A stretch of 64,000 nucleotides of DNA from Girardinichthys multiradiatus (lineage: Eukaryota > Chordata > Actinopteri > Cyprinodontiformes > Goodeidae), in NCBI RefSeq assembly GCF_021462225.1, contig NC_061801.1, forward strand, positions 8,180,125 through 8,244,124. Reading direction: 5' to 3'. Each line of letters begins with the position of its first letter. Positions within the stretch are counted from its first letter, which is position 1. Below the pieces are notes generated by a model. The model saw only the letters and a program-made list of their open reading frames with translations, was not told where the DNA came from and ran no database searches. Below, in pieces: positions 50,933 to 60,410 of this stretch. The position numbers and the translations under genes were made by a program.

Positions 50933-52561
50933 TACAGACCTAAAGTTTGGACACACCTTCTCATTCAAAGAGTTTTCTTTATTTTCATGACTATGAATAT
51001 TGTAGCTTCACACTGAAGGCATCAAAACCATGAATTAACACATGTGGAATTATATACTGAACAAAAACGTGTGAAACAACTGAAAATATGTCTTATATTC
51101 TAGGTTCTTCAAAGTAGCTACCTTTTGCTTTGATTACTGCTCCACACACTCTTGGCATTCTGTTGATGAGCTTCAAGAGGTAGTCACCTGAAATGGTTTT
51201 CCAACAGTCTTAAAGTAGTTCCCAGAGATGCTTTGCACTTGTTGGCCCTTTTGCCTTCACTCTGCGGTCCAGCTCACCCCAAACCATCTCGATTGGGTTC
51301 AGGTCCGGTGACTGTGGAGGCCAGGTCATCTGGCGCAGCACCCCATCACTCTCCTTCTTGGTCAAATAGCCCTTACACAGCCTGGAGGTGTGTTTGGGGT
51401 CATTGTCCTGTTGAAAAATAAATGACGGTCCAACTAAACGCAAACCGGATGGAATAGCATGTCGCTGCAAGATGCTGTGGTAGCCTTGCTGGTTCAGTAT
51501 GCCTTCAATTTTGAATAAATCCCCAACAGTGTCACCAGCAAAGCACCCCCACACCATCACACCTCCTCCTCCATGCTTCACGGTGGGAACCAGGCATGTA
51601 GAGTCCATCCGTTCACCTCTTCTGCGCCGTACAAAGACACGGTGGTTGGAACCAAAGATCTCAAACTTGGACTCATCAGACCAAAGCACAGATTTCCACT
51701 GGTCTAATGTCCATTCGTTGTGTTCTTTAGCCCAAACAAATCTCTTCTGCTTGTTGCCTGTCCTCAGCAGTGGTTTCCTAGCAGCTATTTTACCATGAAG
51801 GCCTGATTCACACAGTCTCATCTTAACAGTTGTTCTAGAGATGTGTCTGCTGCTAGAACGCTGTGTGGCATTGACCTGTTCTCTAATCTGAGCTGCTGTT
51901 AACCTGCGATTTCTGAGGCTGGTGACTCGGATGAACTTATCGTCCGCAGGCAGAGGTGACTCTTGGTCTTCCTTTCCTGGGGTGGTCCTCATGTGAGCCG
52001 GTTTCTTTGTAGCTCTTGATGGTTTTTGCGACTGCACTAGGGGACACTTTCAAAGTTTTCCCAATTGTTTGGACTGACTGACCTTCATTACTTAAAGTAC
52101 TGATGGCCACTCGTTTTTCTTTACTTAGCTGCTTTTTTCTTTCCATAATACAAATTCTAACAGTCTGTTCAGTAGGACTATCAGCTGTGTACTGTATCCA
52201 CCTCCTTCACAACACAACTGATGGTCCCAACCCCATTTATAAGGCTTGAAATCCCACTATTTAAACCTGGCAGGGCACACCTGTGAAGTGAAAACCATTT
52301 CAGGTGACTACCTCTTGAAGCTCATCAACAGAATGCCAAGAGTGTGTGGAGCAGTAATCAAAGCAAAAGGTGGCTACTTTGAAGAACCTAGAATATAAAA
52401 CATATTTTCAGTTGTTTCACACATTTTTGTTCAGTATATAATTCCACATGTGTTAATTCATAGTTTTGATGCCTTCAGTGTGAAGCTACAAAATTCATAG
52501 TCATGAAAATAGAGAAAACTCTTTGAATGAGAAGGTGTGTCCAAACTTTTGGTCTGTACTG
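50930..52561 (-). mobile_element. Tc1 element, nearly intact, antisense orientation
   Basis: The ends are CAGTACAGACCTAAAGTTTG and, in reverse complement, CAGTACAGACCAAAAGTTTG, followed inward by about 200 bp of inverted repeat. It is inserted in a TA microsatellite, so the exact TA duplication cannot be distinguished. It is a different Tc1 family from copies A-C. A miniature relative lies at 29001-29450. Confidence 0.93.
51210..52146 (-). pseudogene. Tc1 transposase with one frameshift
   Basis: Minus-strand DD34E transposase of normal length (about 310 residues). The N-terminal frame (52146-51937) begins MERKKQLSKEKRVAISTLSN and carries the helix-turn-helix and the GRPRVTSA hinge. A two-base loss in a CT repeat near 51950 then moves the frame. 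The rest (from about 51955 to 51210) reads DKFIRVTSLRNRRLTAAQIR, VLWSDESKFEIFG (Asp1), FIFQQDNDPKHTS (Asp2) and PPQSPDLNPIEMVWGELDRR (Glu). Apart from this lesion the sequence looks functional, so the copy is young. Confidence 0.9.

Positions 52562-52585
<24 letters not shown>
52562..52585. repeat. (TA)n run, right side of Tc1 insertion
   Basis: Continuation of the TA microsatellite interrupted by the Tc1, followed by a T run. Confidence 0.9.
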
Positions 52586-52592
<7 letters not shown>

Positions 52593-52599
52593 TTTGGAA

Positions 52600-52884
52600 A
52601 CTTTTTCTGGAGAATACATATGTACGTTCTGTGTTGCTAAGAAAACTGAATTTCAGTTTTTGACTGCAGGTGTTTTTGAGTGTAGAACACGTGAACTCCA
52701 TCAAATTCTTTTACAATTTGCATTGGAAACTACAAGCCTGTGTTGTGGGTTTAAACGTGAATGTGTTTTGACTAAAACTCTCAATGACTTTGATGTTGCT
52801 ACAGGCTTTCCCCCAGATATAGTACATGATTTATGTGAGGGCATTATACCTGTAGAACTATCTGATTGTTTGGCTGTTTTGATC
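52600..52884 (+). pseudogene. Fragment of the HDLFEG-type fish gene family, copy 1
   Basis: Reads FSGEYICTFCVAKKTE, then a frame break, then VFECRTRELHQILLQFALET, FKRECVLTKTLNDFDVATGF and PPDIVHDLCEGIIPVELSDC. The same residues are found in copy 2, where the segment is cut by an LTR. Here it is uninterrupted and so shows the empty site. The protein is cut off after AVLI at 52884. Confidence 0.65.
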
Positions 52885-53615
52885 CTGACTCACCTGACTC
52901 ACTCACCTGACTCACAGCCTGACTCCAAGGCTCCAGACTTACAGCCTGACTTTTTGATTGACTTAAGACCCGACTTTGACCCAGACTTTCAATCGCCAGA
53001 CTCTAAGCCTGACTTCAAGCTCCGAGGTTCCTCTACTCGGCGCGGCCGACCTCCAGATCTCCTGCTCCGAGGGTCCTCTACTCGGCATGTCCAACCTCCT
53101 GACCGACGGTCCTCCATGTGCCGTCACAGGCTGCCCAGACACCAACACCTACGCCGCAGACTTCCTAGGCACTGACGTCTACGCCGCAGACCTCCTAGGC
53201 ACCGACGTCTACGCCGCAGACCTCCTAGGCACCAACTTCTATGCCGCAGACGTCCGGACGGGCCACCTCAAGGATTCACCCTGCCTCATCGCAGACCTCC
53301 TAGACACTGGCTCCTTCGTCGCTGGCTCCTTCGCAACAGACCTCCTGTTCATCAGTTTCTTTGTCGCTGGCTTTTCCGCAGCAGACCTCCTGATCATCAG
53401 TTTCTTCATCGCTGGCTTTTCCGCAGCAGACCTCCTGATCATCAGCTTCTTCGCTGGCTCCTTCGCTGCCGGCCTCCAGACCATCTGCTCCTTCACCGCT
53501 GGCTCCTTCGAGCCGGACCCCAGACCGTATTCTTCTTCGTTGCCGGTCTCCTGGATCTTGTTTTCGTTCCACGTTGGATTATGGACTCTAGTTTTTGCCT
53601 TGCATGGCTAATGCA
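52885..53615 (+). repeat. GC-rich coding-like tandem repeats
   Basis: The block starts sharply at 52885. First come CCTGACTC/CCAGACTT-type short repeats (SPDSKPDF on the plus strand). Then about three 30-bp units (53156-53250, LGTDVYAADL) and about three 45-bp units (53330-53470, LIISFFIAGFSAADL) follow. All repeat units are multiples of three. One plus-strand frame (52976-53611) and overlapping minus-strand frames stay open. That pattern is typical of repeats that were once translated, but which strand is real cannot be decided. The origin is unknown. A low-complexity part of a retroelement is plausible. Confidence 0.55.
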
Positions 53616-53905
53616 TATAAGACGTTTAGACTCCATTAACTCCTCAATAACCAACCCATTCCCATCAGTTCTCTGGTCCCATAATGTGTTGTAGGCATTC
53701 AAATTACCACACCATATCAACCTAAATTTCCATTCTTTTGTGCATATTTCAACCACTATGTACTCAAGTTCTTGTCCTTTTTCCTTGTTTTAGAAAAACT
53801 ACACATCCTCTCCCCTATCCCTACTAATGCTAATATAGCCATTGATAATAAAATCTAATGTAGGTTTTAGCCACCTTTCATGAATGCGTATATCTGCAGG
53901 TTAGG
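53616..53905 (-). pseudogene. LINE endonuclease fragment
   Basis: The minus strand reads about WLKPTLDFIINGYISISRDR then EYIVVEICTKEW and LIWCGNLNAYNTLWDQRTDG followed by NGLVIEELMESKRLICI. This is an APE-type endonuclease of a non-LTR retrotransposon. The GDFNAH catalytic motif has decayed to GNLNAY. A few stops are present. An I/Nimb-like clade is possible. Confidence 0.65.
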
Positions 53906-53919
53906 GTAAAAAAAATAAA

Positions 53920-53943
53920 ATATATATATATATATATATATAT
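53920..53943. repeat. (TA)n microsatellite
   Basis: Perfect TA run after a short A-rich lead. Confidence 0.9.
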
Positions 53944-54128
53944 CCTTAAATCCCCACTGAAAACATTTGAGTTTTTAATATGTAAGATTTTATGCTATTT
54001 AAAAAAATTATTCATTCAAGTGTTGTAAAATGTTTCTATATTTTAGCCAAGAAAGACTGTTATTAACTATAAGTGCATGTAAACTACCCAAGACGGTAAG
54101 GTAAAGGAAAGTTATTCTTTTTCTTTAG

Positions 54129-54308
54129 ACCCCAGACGATACATTTGTGGTGATGCTTCAGTATCTGGAGGGGCTCTATGGAGGAACAAAGGAAACAACA
54201 GTCCTGAAGGCCTTCATGCTGGTGGAAGAATCTGAAAAGGCACCAAAGGACATAGTTGTCCATCAGAGGGCGCAGAGAGTCAGAGAAGTGATCCAGCTCT
54301 TCTCCTGA
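54129..54308 (+). CDS. Putative terminal coding exon, unassigned
   Basis: After a good acceptor (TATTCTTTTTCTTTAG, AG at 54127-54128) a 59-codon frame runs in phase 0 to TGA at 54306-54308. It reads TPDDTFVVMLQYLEGLYGGT, then KETTVLKAFMLVEESEKAPK and DIVVHQRAQRVREVIQLFS. The hydrophobic/acidic pattern looks like two amphipathic helices, and the codon use is orderly. There is no stop or shift. I recognise no family and find no upstream exon in the window. It could be the last exon of a host gene, a captured exon or part of an element gene like the ones at 60-64 kb. Confidence 0.45.
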   Translation, partial: TPDDTFVVMLQYLEGLYGGTKETTVLKAFMLVEESEKAPKDIVVHQRAQRVREVIQLFS

Positions 54309-54347
54309 CCCATGGGAACTACTGGACTTGACGAAACAACACAGAAA

Positions 54348-54958
54348 TGCCCCTTTTCCACTGGCTCGATTTGGCCCGACTCGGCTCCACTTGGCTCGCT
54401 TCGCGAGCATTTCCATTACTGTTATTTCAGTAGCGGTACCTACTTTTTTAGTGCCTTCTTCTTAGCAGGGCTAAGCGAGGCCGAATCAGTACTGTACGTG
54501 ATGTGAAGAAACGACTGTTCATTGATTGGCTGTGGGCGTGGCCAGCCGCAAGAGTCGACCAGCGTAAAAAAAACAACCGCCATTTTCAAACGTGCATTTA
54601 AGCGAATTTATTTTTTCGGTTTACATCTTCTTGGAATTGAAGAAGAACCCCAATCAAGCTCACAAATAGCAACAGCACAGACCAATGTCTTCCATAGCTC
54701 CTTCTTCTTGTTTTTGTAATGCGTTTCGGTCTTATTCTTCCTTACATTGGCGGTTGTTGAAGAACGGTAGTGCTCCAATAGCGCCGCCATGTGTTTCATT
54801 CGCGGTTATGCAGCACGACACATGATGCTTTAAAGCCGCGCCTCTAGGAGGTGTTCCCTACAGTAGAGCAAAAGCGGGTCTATAGAAATGCAACACAACG
54901 TGCAGAGCCGTGCGGAGCTGTTCTGGGCTGGCCAAATCGAGCCAGTGGAAAAGAGGCA
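54348..54958. mobile_element. 611-bp non-autonomous element with inverted ends
   Basis: The left end TGCCCCTTTTCCACTGGCTC and the right end, reverse-complemented, TGCCTCTTTTCCACTGGCTC are inverted copies for about 30 bp (continuing GATTTGGCC). The interior is CpG-rich and non-coding. No clear target duplication could be read, so the superfamily (hAT, Harbinger or other) is open. Confidence 0.8.
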
Positions 54959-55284
54959 GAAGAGACTGAATGAATGACCTGATCTCTTTCTTGGAACTGT
55001 TGATTCCTGTAAATAATTTCTTTAAAGGCCCACATGTTTTTCTTTACAACTAGAATCTAAAGAGATTAACGCTTCCTCACTTTTACCACATTCGGAATCT
55101 CAAAAAAATAATTTTCCAAAAGTTGATTTCAGTTTCCTTGTGTTATGATCGTCCGGAGGGGGAAGATAAGTTCAGAAACCAGTGGAGGGAAAAGTTGTCA
55201 GGAATGCTTATGGTTGAGACATGTTGGTCCAAGTCGAACCTGCAACCAGTCGAGTAAAACTAACATGGTGACCCTTCCTGAAAA
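54959..55284. other. Spacer before the solo LTR, nothing recognised
   Basis: No supported feature. The 63-codon frame at 55145-55336 runs into the LTR and has no motif. Confidence 0.35.
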
Positions 55285-55288
55285 ACAT

Positions 55289-56437
55289 TGTAAGAATTAT
55301 GATTATTTATTAATTAATATTTATCAAGAATTATAATTTAAAATCATAATTTGAGAAATATTAATTTCTTAACCAAAAATCATTACTTACAAATCGAAAC
55401 CGTGTTGTAATTATGGCTCAAAGCCCTTGATAATTACAATTATTAAATTCTCAGTAATAATTGATAGCTATTACTAGATGTCACTGTTTAATCAACCGCT
55501 TCACCAAAGGTGGGGGAACTTTGACCTTATTTTGACAGACAAATCACTCTTGCTCAAAATAAACACAAACGCTTTCTCTTTATCTATGTGAATATTTATT
55601 AAATAAAACGCCCTGATACACCTCGCTATTCTGATTCAATAATCTTCACGTAATCAAACATGCAAACATTCTACACAAAAGGGGTAAAATAACTAACTAA
55701 ACAAGATAAAACAACATTGAGTGTGTATGAAAGTCAAACCAGCAGTTATGGCCAAACAAGAGAAAATATGGTACTGGGCGAAGCTTTGCACCAGGCTGCA
55801 GTCATAAAACCCCCAAAGTTGGAGCTCAGTGAATCTCAAAGGGTCATAAAACTTTTAGGTGGCAACCAGTGGAAAACAGAGTGAAGACAAAGGAATAGTG
55901 AGTATTCCACCATGAGGTTCTAGCAGTCCACCTGAGTCTGCGCTCAGGTGAACAAATGCAATTAGTCACGCACAGCTTCAAAGCGCGGCGGCTTTCAAAG
56001 TCCAACAGCAATTAAGGTTTCAATAAGACAATCTATGCACATACAACTTAGAACACATTGGGGGGGGGGGGGGGGGGGGAGGGGGGGGGGGGGCTTTGGT
56101 TTGTTACGCGTCTGTAACAAACTCAAAGATGGCTGGCCTTCCTCCTTTAGCAATAGGGGGAAAATATGACGGATTGACTGGAACAAAAACCCACGTGTGA
56201 GTTTCTTCTCCAGAAGGATGTGTTCTTCCGTTGTGTGGTAATCGCTCTCGGTTTCCAGCGGGGAAAAAGCAAAGGTGGGCGTCTCCGGTGTCATTATATA
56301 GTCCGCTGTGACATCAGAGCTGCGACGCCCCTTCCTATCAGCTGCAATTCCTGCTGGGAGTTGTGGTAGCAGACAATACTGGGATATATAGTAGCAGATG
56401 ACACTGGGAAGTACAGTTGCGAACAAATGATCCAACA
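55289..56437 (-). mobile_element. Solo LTR of an endogenous retrovirus/LTR retrotransposon, antisense
   Basis: The element starts TG and ends CA on both strands and is flanked by a 4-bp duplication ACAT (55285-55288 and 56438-56441). On the minus strand it shows a TATA-type box (TATATAA at 56300-56294) and an AATAAA signal (55600-55595), in promoter-then-polyadenylation order. No gag, pol or env frame lies on either side, so it is a solo LTR left by recombination. The 148-codon minus-strand frame inside it is not a known protein. The 4-bp duplication fits some retroviral groups. Confidence 0.65.
56060..56093 (+). repeat. Poly-G tract, G20-A-G13
   Basis: Near-homopolymer G run inside the LTR (poly-C on the LTR sense strand). 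Length is probably polymorphic and error-prone in assembly. Confidence 0.9.
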
Positions 56438-56441
56438 ACAT

Positions 56442-56940
56442 GTATCGTTATATTACCTCACATAAATCCAAAGTTTGTTGTCAAACAAACCACACATTAT
56501 ATATTATATGTTCACTAATTTATTATCAAACATGTTGAAATGACGCTGTTAATCTACAGGTTCAGTTCTATTCAGTTCTACCTTTTTGTTGCCAGTTTGA
56601 AACACTTCCTTTTTAGTTTGCAGTCTCTCTTATGGCTCATTCTCACCCAATTTTATCAATCTTACCATTTTATCCTATTAGTAATGAAACAAATCCACAA
56701 TTCCAGTATGTTTTTGACAGTTACATGCAAGCAGCATCTTATATTTTTATTTGTGAGCACTCTGTAAACACAATACAGAATCAGTTTTGGCAAAGTATCT
56801 AGGCAGGCATACCCAGCTCCAGTCCTCAACAGCCTCCATCCTGCAACTTTTTAAAGGGTGAGACATTTATCAAGATGGCATGCAGAGATCAGTCAGAGGG
56901 GTCAAAGGGAGGTGAGGGAGGGAGGTAAGGAGGGAGGCGA
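56442..56940. other. Intergenic, nothing recognised
   Basis: AT-rich, with one short G/A-rich stretch near 56895-56945. No supported gene. Confidence 0.35.
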
Positions 56941-56944
56941 GTGG

Positions 56945-57920
56945 GTCAGGCCCGTGTTGTCGCATAGGCAAAATAGGCAATTGCCTAGGGCCGCCAGTGT
57001 GAAGAGGGCGCTGGAAGAAATTATGTTTTATTTTTATTTTCTATTTTGAAGTCTGTAAACTCAAAAACAAACCCTATCATGTTTCGGTACCTAAACGCAT
57101 CATTGTTACACAGAGGGAGTGGAAGAGTGGGTGATTTTCTATGGCGGACATAAACAAGGAATTGCACACACTATAGCATGATGACGTCAGAAGCCGCTGA
57201 TACAATAAACAAAGCAAACATGGCTAAAAAAAAGCGCTTAAGAGGAGGGCTCCACTTTTCAATGCAAATGCGTTGCAGATTAAACTCACTGCTATATTTG
57301 TGACACAAAGTGCAAGGCCAGCAGAAGGATTACTTCTTATCTGAGGAAGTATCTGGTTAAGCGCAAGATTTTTCTCAAGACTGAAGAGTGCACAGCTTCA
57401 GATCCATGGCTACAACTCATCCGTTAGCTACTCGTCGTCTGCAGCAGCATTTAAGCATTCGTGAAAATGGGACAAAAGTATATATCGGATGAGCCTTAAT
57501 AGGTACTTTGATCCAAAAGGGACGTTTGAAAGTTGTAAATGCGTCATTAATATAAATGTTCTGAAGGGTACTTTTCTGTTTTCCTCTTAATTTCTCAACC
57601 GTTGCCAGGATTGGCATCTGATCAGCTCTATTACCGTAATGCACCTTGTATGCGCAAAGCTAATCTTTAGGAGAGAGCTAACATCAGCTGGCGTGACCAC
57701 GTATTTTTGACTGTCGGCTCACTTGACCACAGGTACCGGAGGGTGGCGGGTCTCCGCCCATCCGTTCATCTCGGACGGCATCTAGGTTGGCATGGTCCCC
57801 CCCTGGAAATTGACAATAATACAGTATTTGTCAGCACGTTTCTCTTTATTTCCAAAATAACTTCTCAATATAAAAAGGCACCAGGCCCTGGTGTGGGTTA
57901 TGGCTGGTGACCTCCTGGAT
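56945..57920. repeat. Possible hAT-type element remnant
   Basis: GCATAGGCAAAATAGGCAAT followed by TGCCTAGGGCCGCC (about 56963-56995) resembles the ends of large fish hAT-type elements. The following kilobase has scattered CpGs and no open transposase frame. The right end is not identified. Confidence 0.25.
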
Positions 57921-57924
57921 GAAA

Positions 57925-58101
57925 CAGCTCAGCTTTATTAGCCAAGATTGTATGCACAAACAAGGAATTTGACTTCAGTTTCAAGCGGTTACAGCATACA
58001 GACATTCCGTATAAACAGGGGTGGTGCTATAGTTGTAACCTTTATTTAACTGGGTATGACTCAATGAGATTACAAATCTCTTTTGCAAGAGAGACCGGGG
58101 C
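57925..58101. repeat. Dispersed fish repeat fragments
   Basis: Two phrases, CAAGGAATTTGACTTCAGTT (57961-57980) and ACCTTTATTTAACTGGGTAT then CAATGAGATTACAAATCTCT (58038-58082), are typical of LINE/SINE-like tails in fish genomes. Confidence 0.45.
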
Positions 58102-58154
58102 ATCTATTTGTGTGTCCCAAGCTTATATTATTGTTCACCCACTGAATTTTCATT

Positions 58155-58757
58155 GTGTGCAATTATGTATGTGAATTTGTTTTTGTACTTAAAATTTGCC
58201 AGGAAACTGTATTCACTCACGACTCCTCTGGAAGCTCCGATATTTTGGGTCCAAACCACCCTCTGTCTCAATACGTCTTCCACTCTACGTCCTCTTTATC
58301 CTCTTCGTCAGGAGCACCGTCTCCGAGCGAGTTTGTCGAATTGAGTAACTCGCACGAAGAGACCCAGGAGGAAGGGGAGAGTGTCGTTGATAGCAATACA
58401 GGACCAGGACGAGGGATGAGGTCGACGCGGAGGCCTCCAGCAACTCGCGACTTCCGCGAGTTTCGGAGGAGCGGGATGAAGTCGATGGCTGGATGGATGT
58501 CTTCCGCACTCATATCTACTGTGAGAAGCGGGTTTCTTCATCTGCTCAACGCGACCTGTGATAAATTCCACCGAGAAAGCTGTGGCTGTGACACAGGTCG
58601 CTCCAGCCCAAATCGACACCGATGCCCGGTTGATGTGGATGAGGATTATTATCAACTCCACTACTATCCTATCATGCATCGACTCCGAACTCCGCATCTC
58701 ATTCCTGCTATTCAGAATCTGCTGACGCTACGAAGCCTAAAAGCAGAGGATTAGACT
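58155..58757 (+). pseudogene. Unassigned 199-codon ORF with BESS-like C-terminus
   Basis: The open frame has an acidic Ser/Glu-rich middle (SEFVELSNSHEETQEEGESV) and a C-terminus DEDYYQLHYYPIMHRLRTPH followed by IQNLLTLRSLK. The last part resembles the BESS motif found after MADF/Myb domains, including in second proteins of Harbinger elements. The next gene downstream is a Harbinger transposase exon, which supports that idea. No MADF domain is visible in frame. It may be a broken accessory gene or a chance ORF. Confidence 0.3.
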
Positions 58758-58862
58758 GTGAAAATAATAGTGGAGACGATCTTGTATAAAATGAAATCTT
58801 CCTGTAGAATTCACTCAGCAATTCTAGAGATGTATGCAAACACTCGTGAAGTTTATTGTCTA

Positions 58863-59324
58863 ATGGTGAGTTCACGCCGAATGCCAATTCTGCAAATATT
58901 TCGCGTCATTTGTGTGCTTTTGCCTGCTTGACATTCCGCGTGAATTACACGTTGCCATTTGGCAACAAGCGGCAACGCTTCGCCACGTCATCAAATAGGA
59001 GGAGCTTCCATCTGCTGCTTGCTTGTTTCAACTGAACATGGCGGACATGGATTTCACGGACCTAATTACAGCGTTTTACCTGTGGAGAGCCAAAAACCGA
59101 CGTCCCTGGGTTCACCAGATTCTTCAGGGACGGGAACAGTTCGGAGATTACCACCACCTACTCCAGGAGCTGCGTCTGGATGACGATCGATTTCAGCAGT
59201 ACGTCTGTCTATCCAGGACCCAGTTCGAAGATCTGCTATCCTGCGTTGGGAAACGAATCAGCCTCCGGGATACCAACTACCGGCGCTGTGTCCCTGCTGC
59301 TGAACGCCTGTCCATCTGTCTTTG
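58863..59324 (+). mobile_element. PIF/Harbinger element, 5' part
   Basis: A terminal-repeat-like GGTGAGTTCACGCCGAATGC follows CTAAT at about 58860-58885. A DDE transposase first exon comes after it (next entry). Neither the remaining transposase exon nor the opposite terminal repeat is seen in the 500 bp that follow. Confidence 0.55.
59038..59324 (+). pseudogene. Harbinger (HARBI1-like) transposase, first exon only
   Basis: Begins MADMDFTDLITAFYLWRAKN, then WVHQILQGREQFGDYHHLLQ, DDDRFQQYVCLSRTQFEDLL and TNYRRCVPAAERLSICL. This is the conserved N-terminal region of Harbinger nucleases. The exon ends at a consensus donor (TTTG/GTGAGTAAA, GT at 59325-59326), a place where related genes have an intron. 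The catalytic DDE exon is missing downstream, so the gene is incomplete. Start chosen at the second in-frame ATG (59038). 59023 is an alternative. Confidence 0.7.
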
Positions 59325-59326
59325 GT

Positions 59327-59865
59327 GAGTAAATAAATCTCAACTCAATAAAAAAACAGCCGATTTTTAATGTCCACATCTCCTAAATATAAGATATTTG
59401 TGCCTAAACATAACCAGGCCAGGTCCTTTCTGTTCTTGTCTCAGTAAAAGTAACTAGTTGAGTCATACAACTCTGGCTTGCCGCACACCGCCACTATGAA
59501 CTAGTCCTCCATCTTCACTGACAACCGCTTCTTCTCCGCTGCGGTCCTTCACCCTACGTCACAGCCACATCCAGTCCCTGATTGGTTGACGTGATGCGAA
59601 TTTAGGAAAAAGTTCCGATTTTTCAACTCGTCCATTGCTCTCGCTCCGCTCCCGCTTTGCTCGGTGCGCCTTCTGCACCACGTCCTTCGTCTCCTTCGCA
59701 CCGCCTCGCACCGCTCCGCTCCTGAACGCGCCTCTACATAGCGATAACATGTAAATCGGCCGCTCTTACCGCACAACTGTGCTCTATTGGAGTGCCTCAT
59801 TATTATTGTAAACCTTCTCATGTAGGCTTATGCTGTCTTGTGATTGAGTGAATAAAACATATGTC
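59327..59865. other. Harbinger intron or flank, nothing coding
   Basis: A C/T-rich palindrome-prone stretch with CGCTCCGCTC and GCACCGCTCCGCTC phrases (59640-59730) may be terminal-repeat debris of the Harbinger element. No exon is recognised. Confidence 0.35.
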
Positions 59866-60024
59866 CTCTGAGTTTGTGCACTTGTCGTTACTGAAGCGGT
59901 GTCTGTAAGAGAAAGAGATGGGGGGGGGGGGGGACAGATCCTGGGGGGAGGACAGATCCTGACAAAGGTATATTATAACCCGTCACACCCTGGAAGTTTA
60001 TGTGGCGTAGTAGATATTTATTTA

Positions 60025-60084
60025 TTTAGTTCTCCCGCTTTCCCAGAGGGGGTCAGTTGGACCCCAGCTATGCTTTTCATGTTA

Positions 60085-60135
<51 letters not shown>

Positions 60136-60370
60136 ATATATATACTTAAATATAATTTTTTTTACTTCTCCCCGCTGTCTCAGAGGTTTGGACCCTCGGT
60201 TATGTTTTTCATTTTATTTCATTTCCTCACCCCTCCCCACTCGCTGTCCCAGATCGGGTCGAGTGGACCCCGGATATGCTTTTCATTTTGTTTATTTATT
60301 TATACTTCCTTCCCCCTCCCCCCTCCTGTCCCAGAGGGGTCGGTTGGATCCCGGCTATGTTTTATTTATT
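60025..60370 (+). repeat. Degenerate four-unit minisatellite with embedded TA run
   Basis: The core (CTTTCCCAGAGGGGGTCAGT, then TGGACCCCAGCTATGCTTTT) is repeated with changes at about 60038, 60172, 60242 and 60325, spacing about 70-135 bp. A TA run of about 55 bp (60089-60144) separates units one and two. Confidence 0.7.
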
Positions 60371-60410
60371 TATTTTTTTTAAACTTTTTTTTTTGTTGAA
60401 CCTCACGCAA

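Larger units (their letters stand above)
50866..52884 (+). mobile_element. Truncated copy 1 of an unnamed two-gene fish element, split by a Tc1
   Basis: The phrase CTTGTCGTTACTGAAGCGGT at about 50873-50892 recurs at about 59872-59891. After a TA run and the inserted Tc1 (50930-52561), sequence 52600-52884 matches 60681-60774 plus 61464-61625 of the larger copy. Compared with that copy, the stretch between the TA run and the gene segment is missing, and everything after 52884 is replaced by a different GC-rich repeat. The copy is therefore a deleted remnant. Confidence 0.65.

Noticed and set aside
55995..56441. 148-codon minus-strand ORF with a Pro-rich tract
   Set aside because: It is contained in the solo LTR, and the Pro run is just the poly-G tract read backwards. 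LTRs do not normally encode such a protein.
58268..58697. Overlapping minus-strand ORFs of 74-129 codons
   Set aside because: Shadows of a GC-richer segment with an open plus-strand frame. No motif, start context or splice support.
60130..60399. Hydrophobic plus-strand ORFs as membrane proteins
   Set aside because: They arise from translation of the T-rich minisatellite. The repeat explains them fully.
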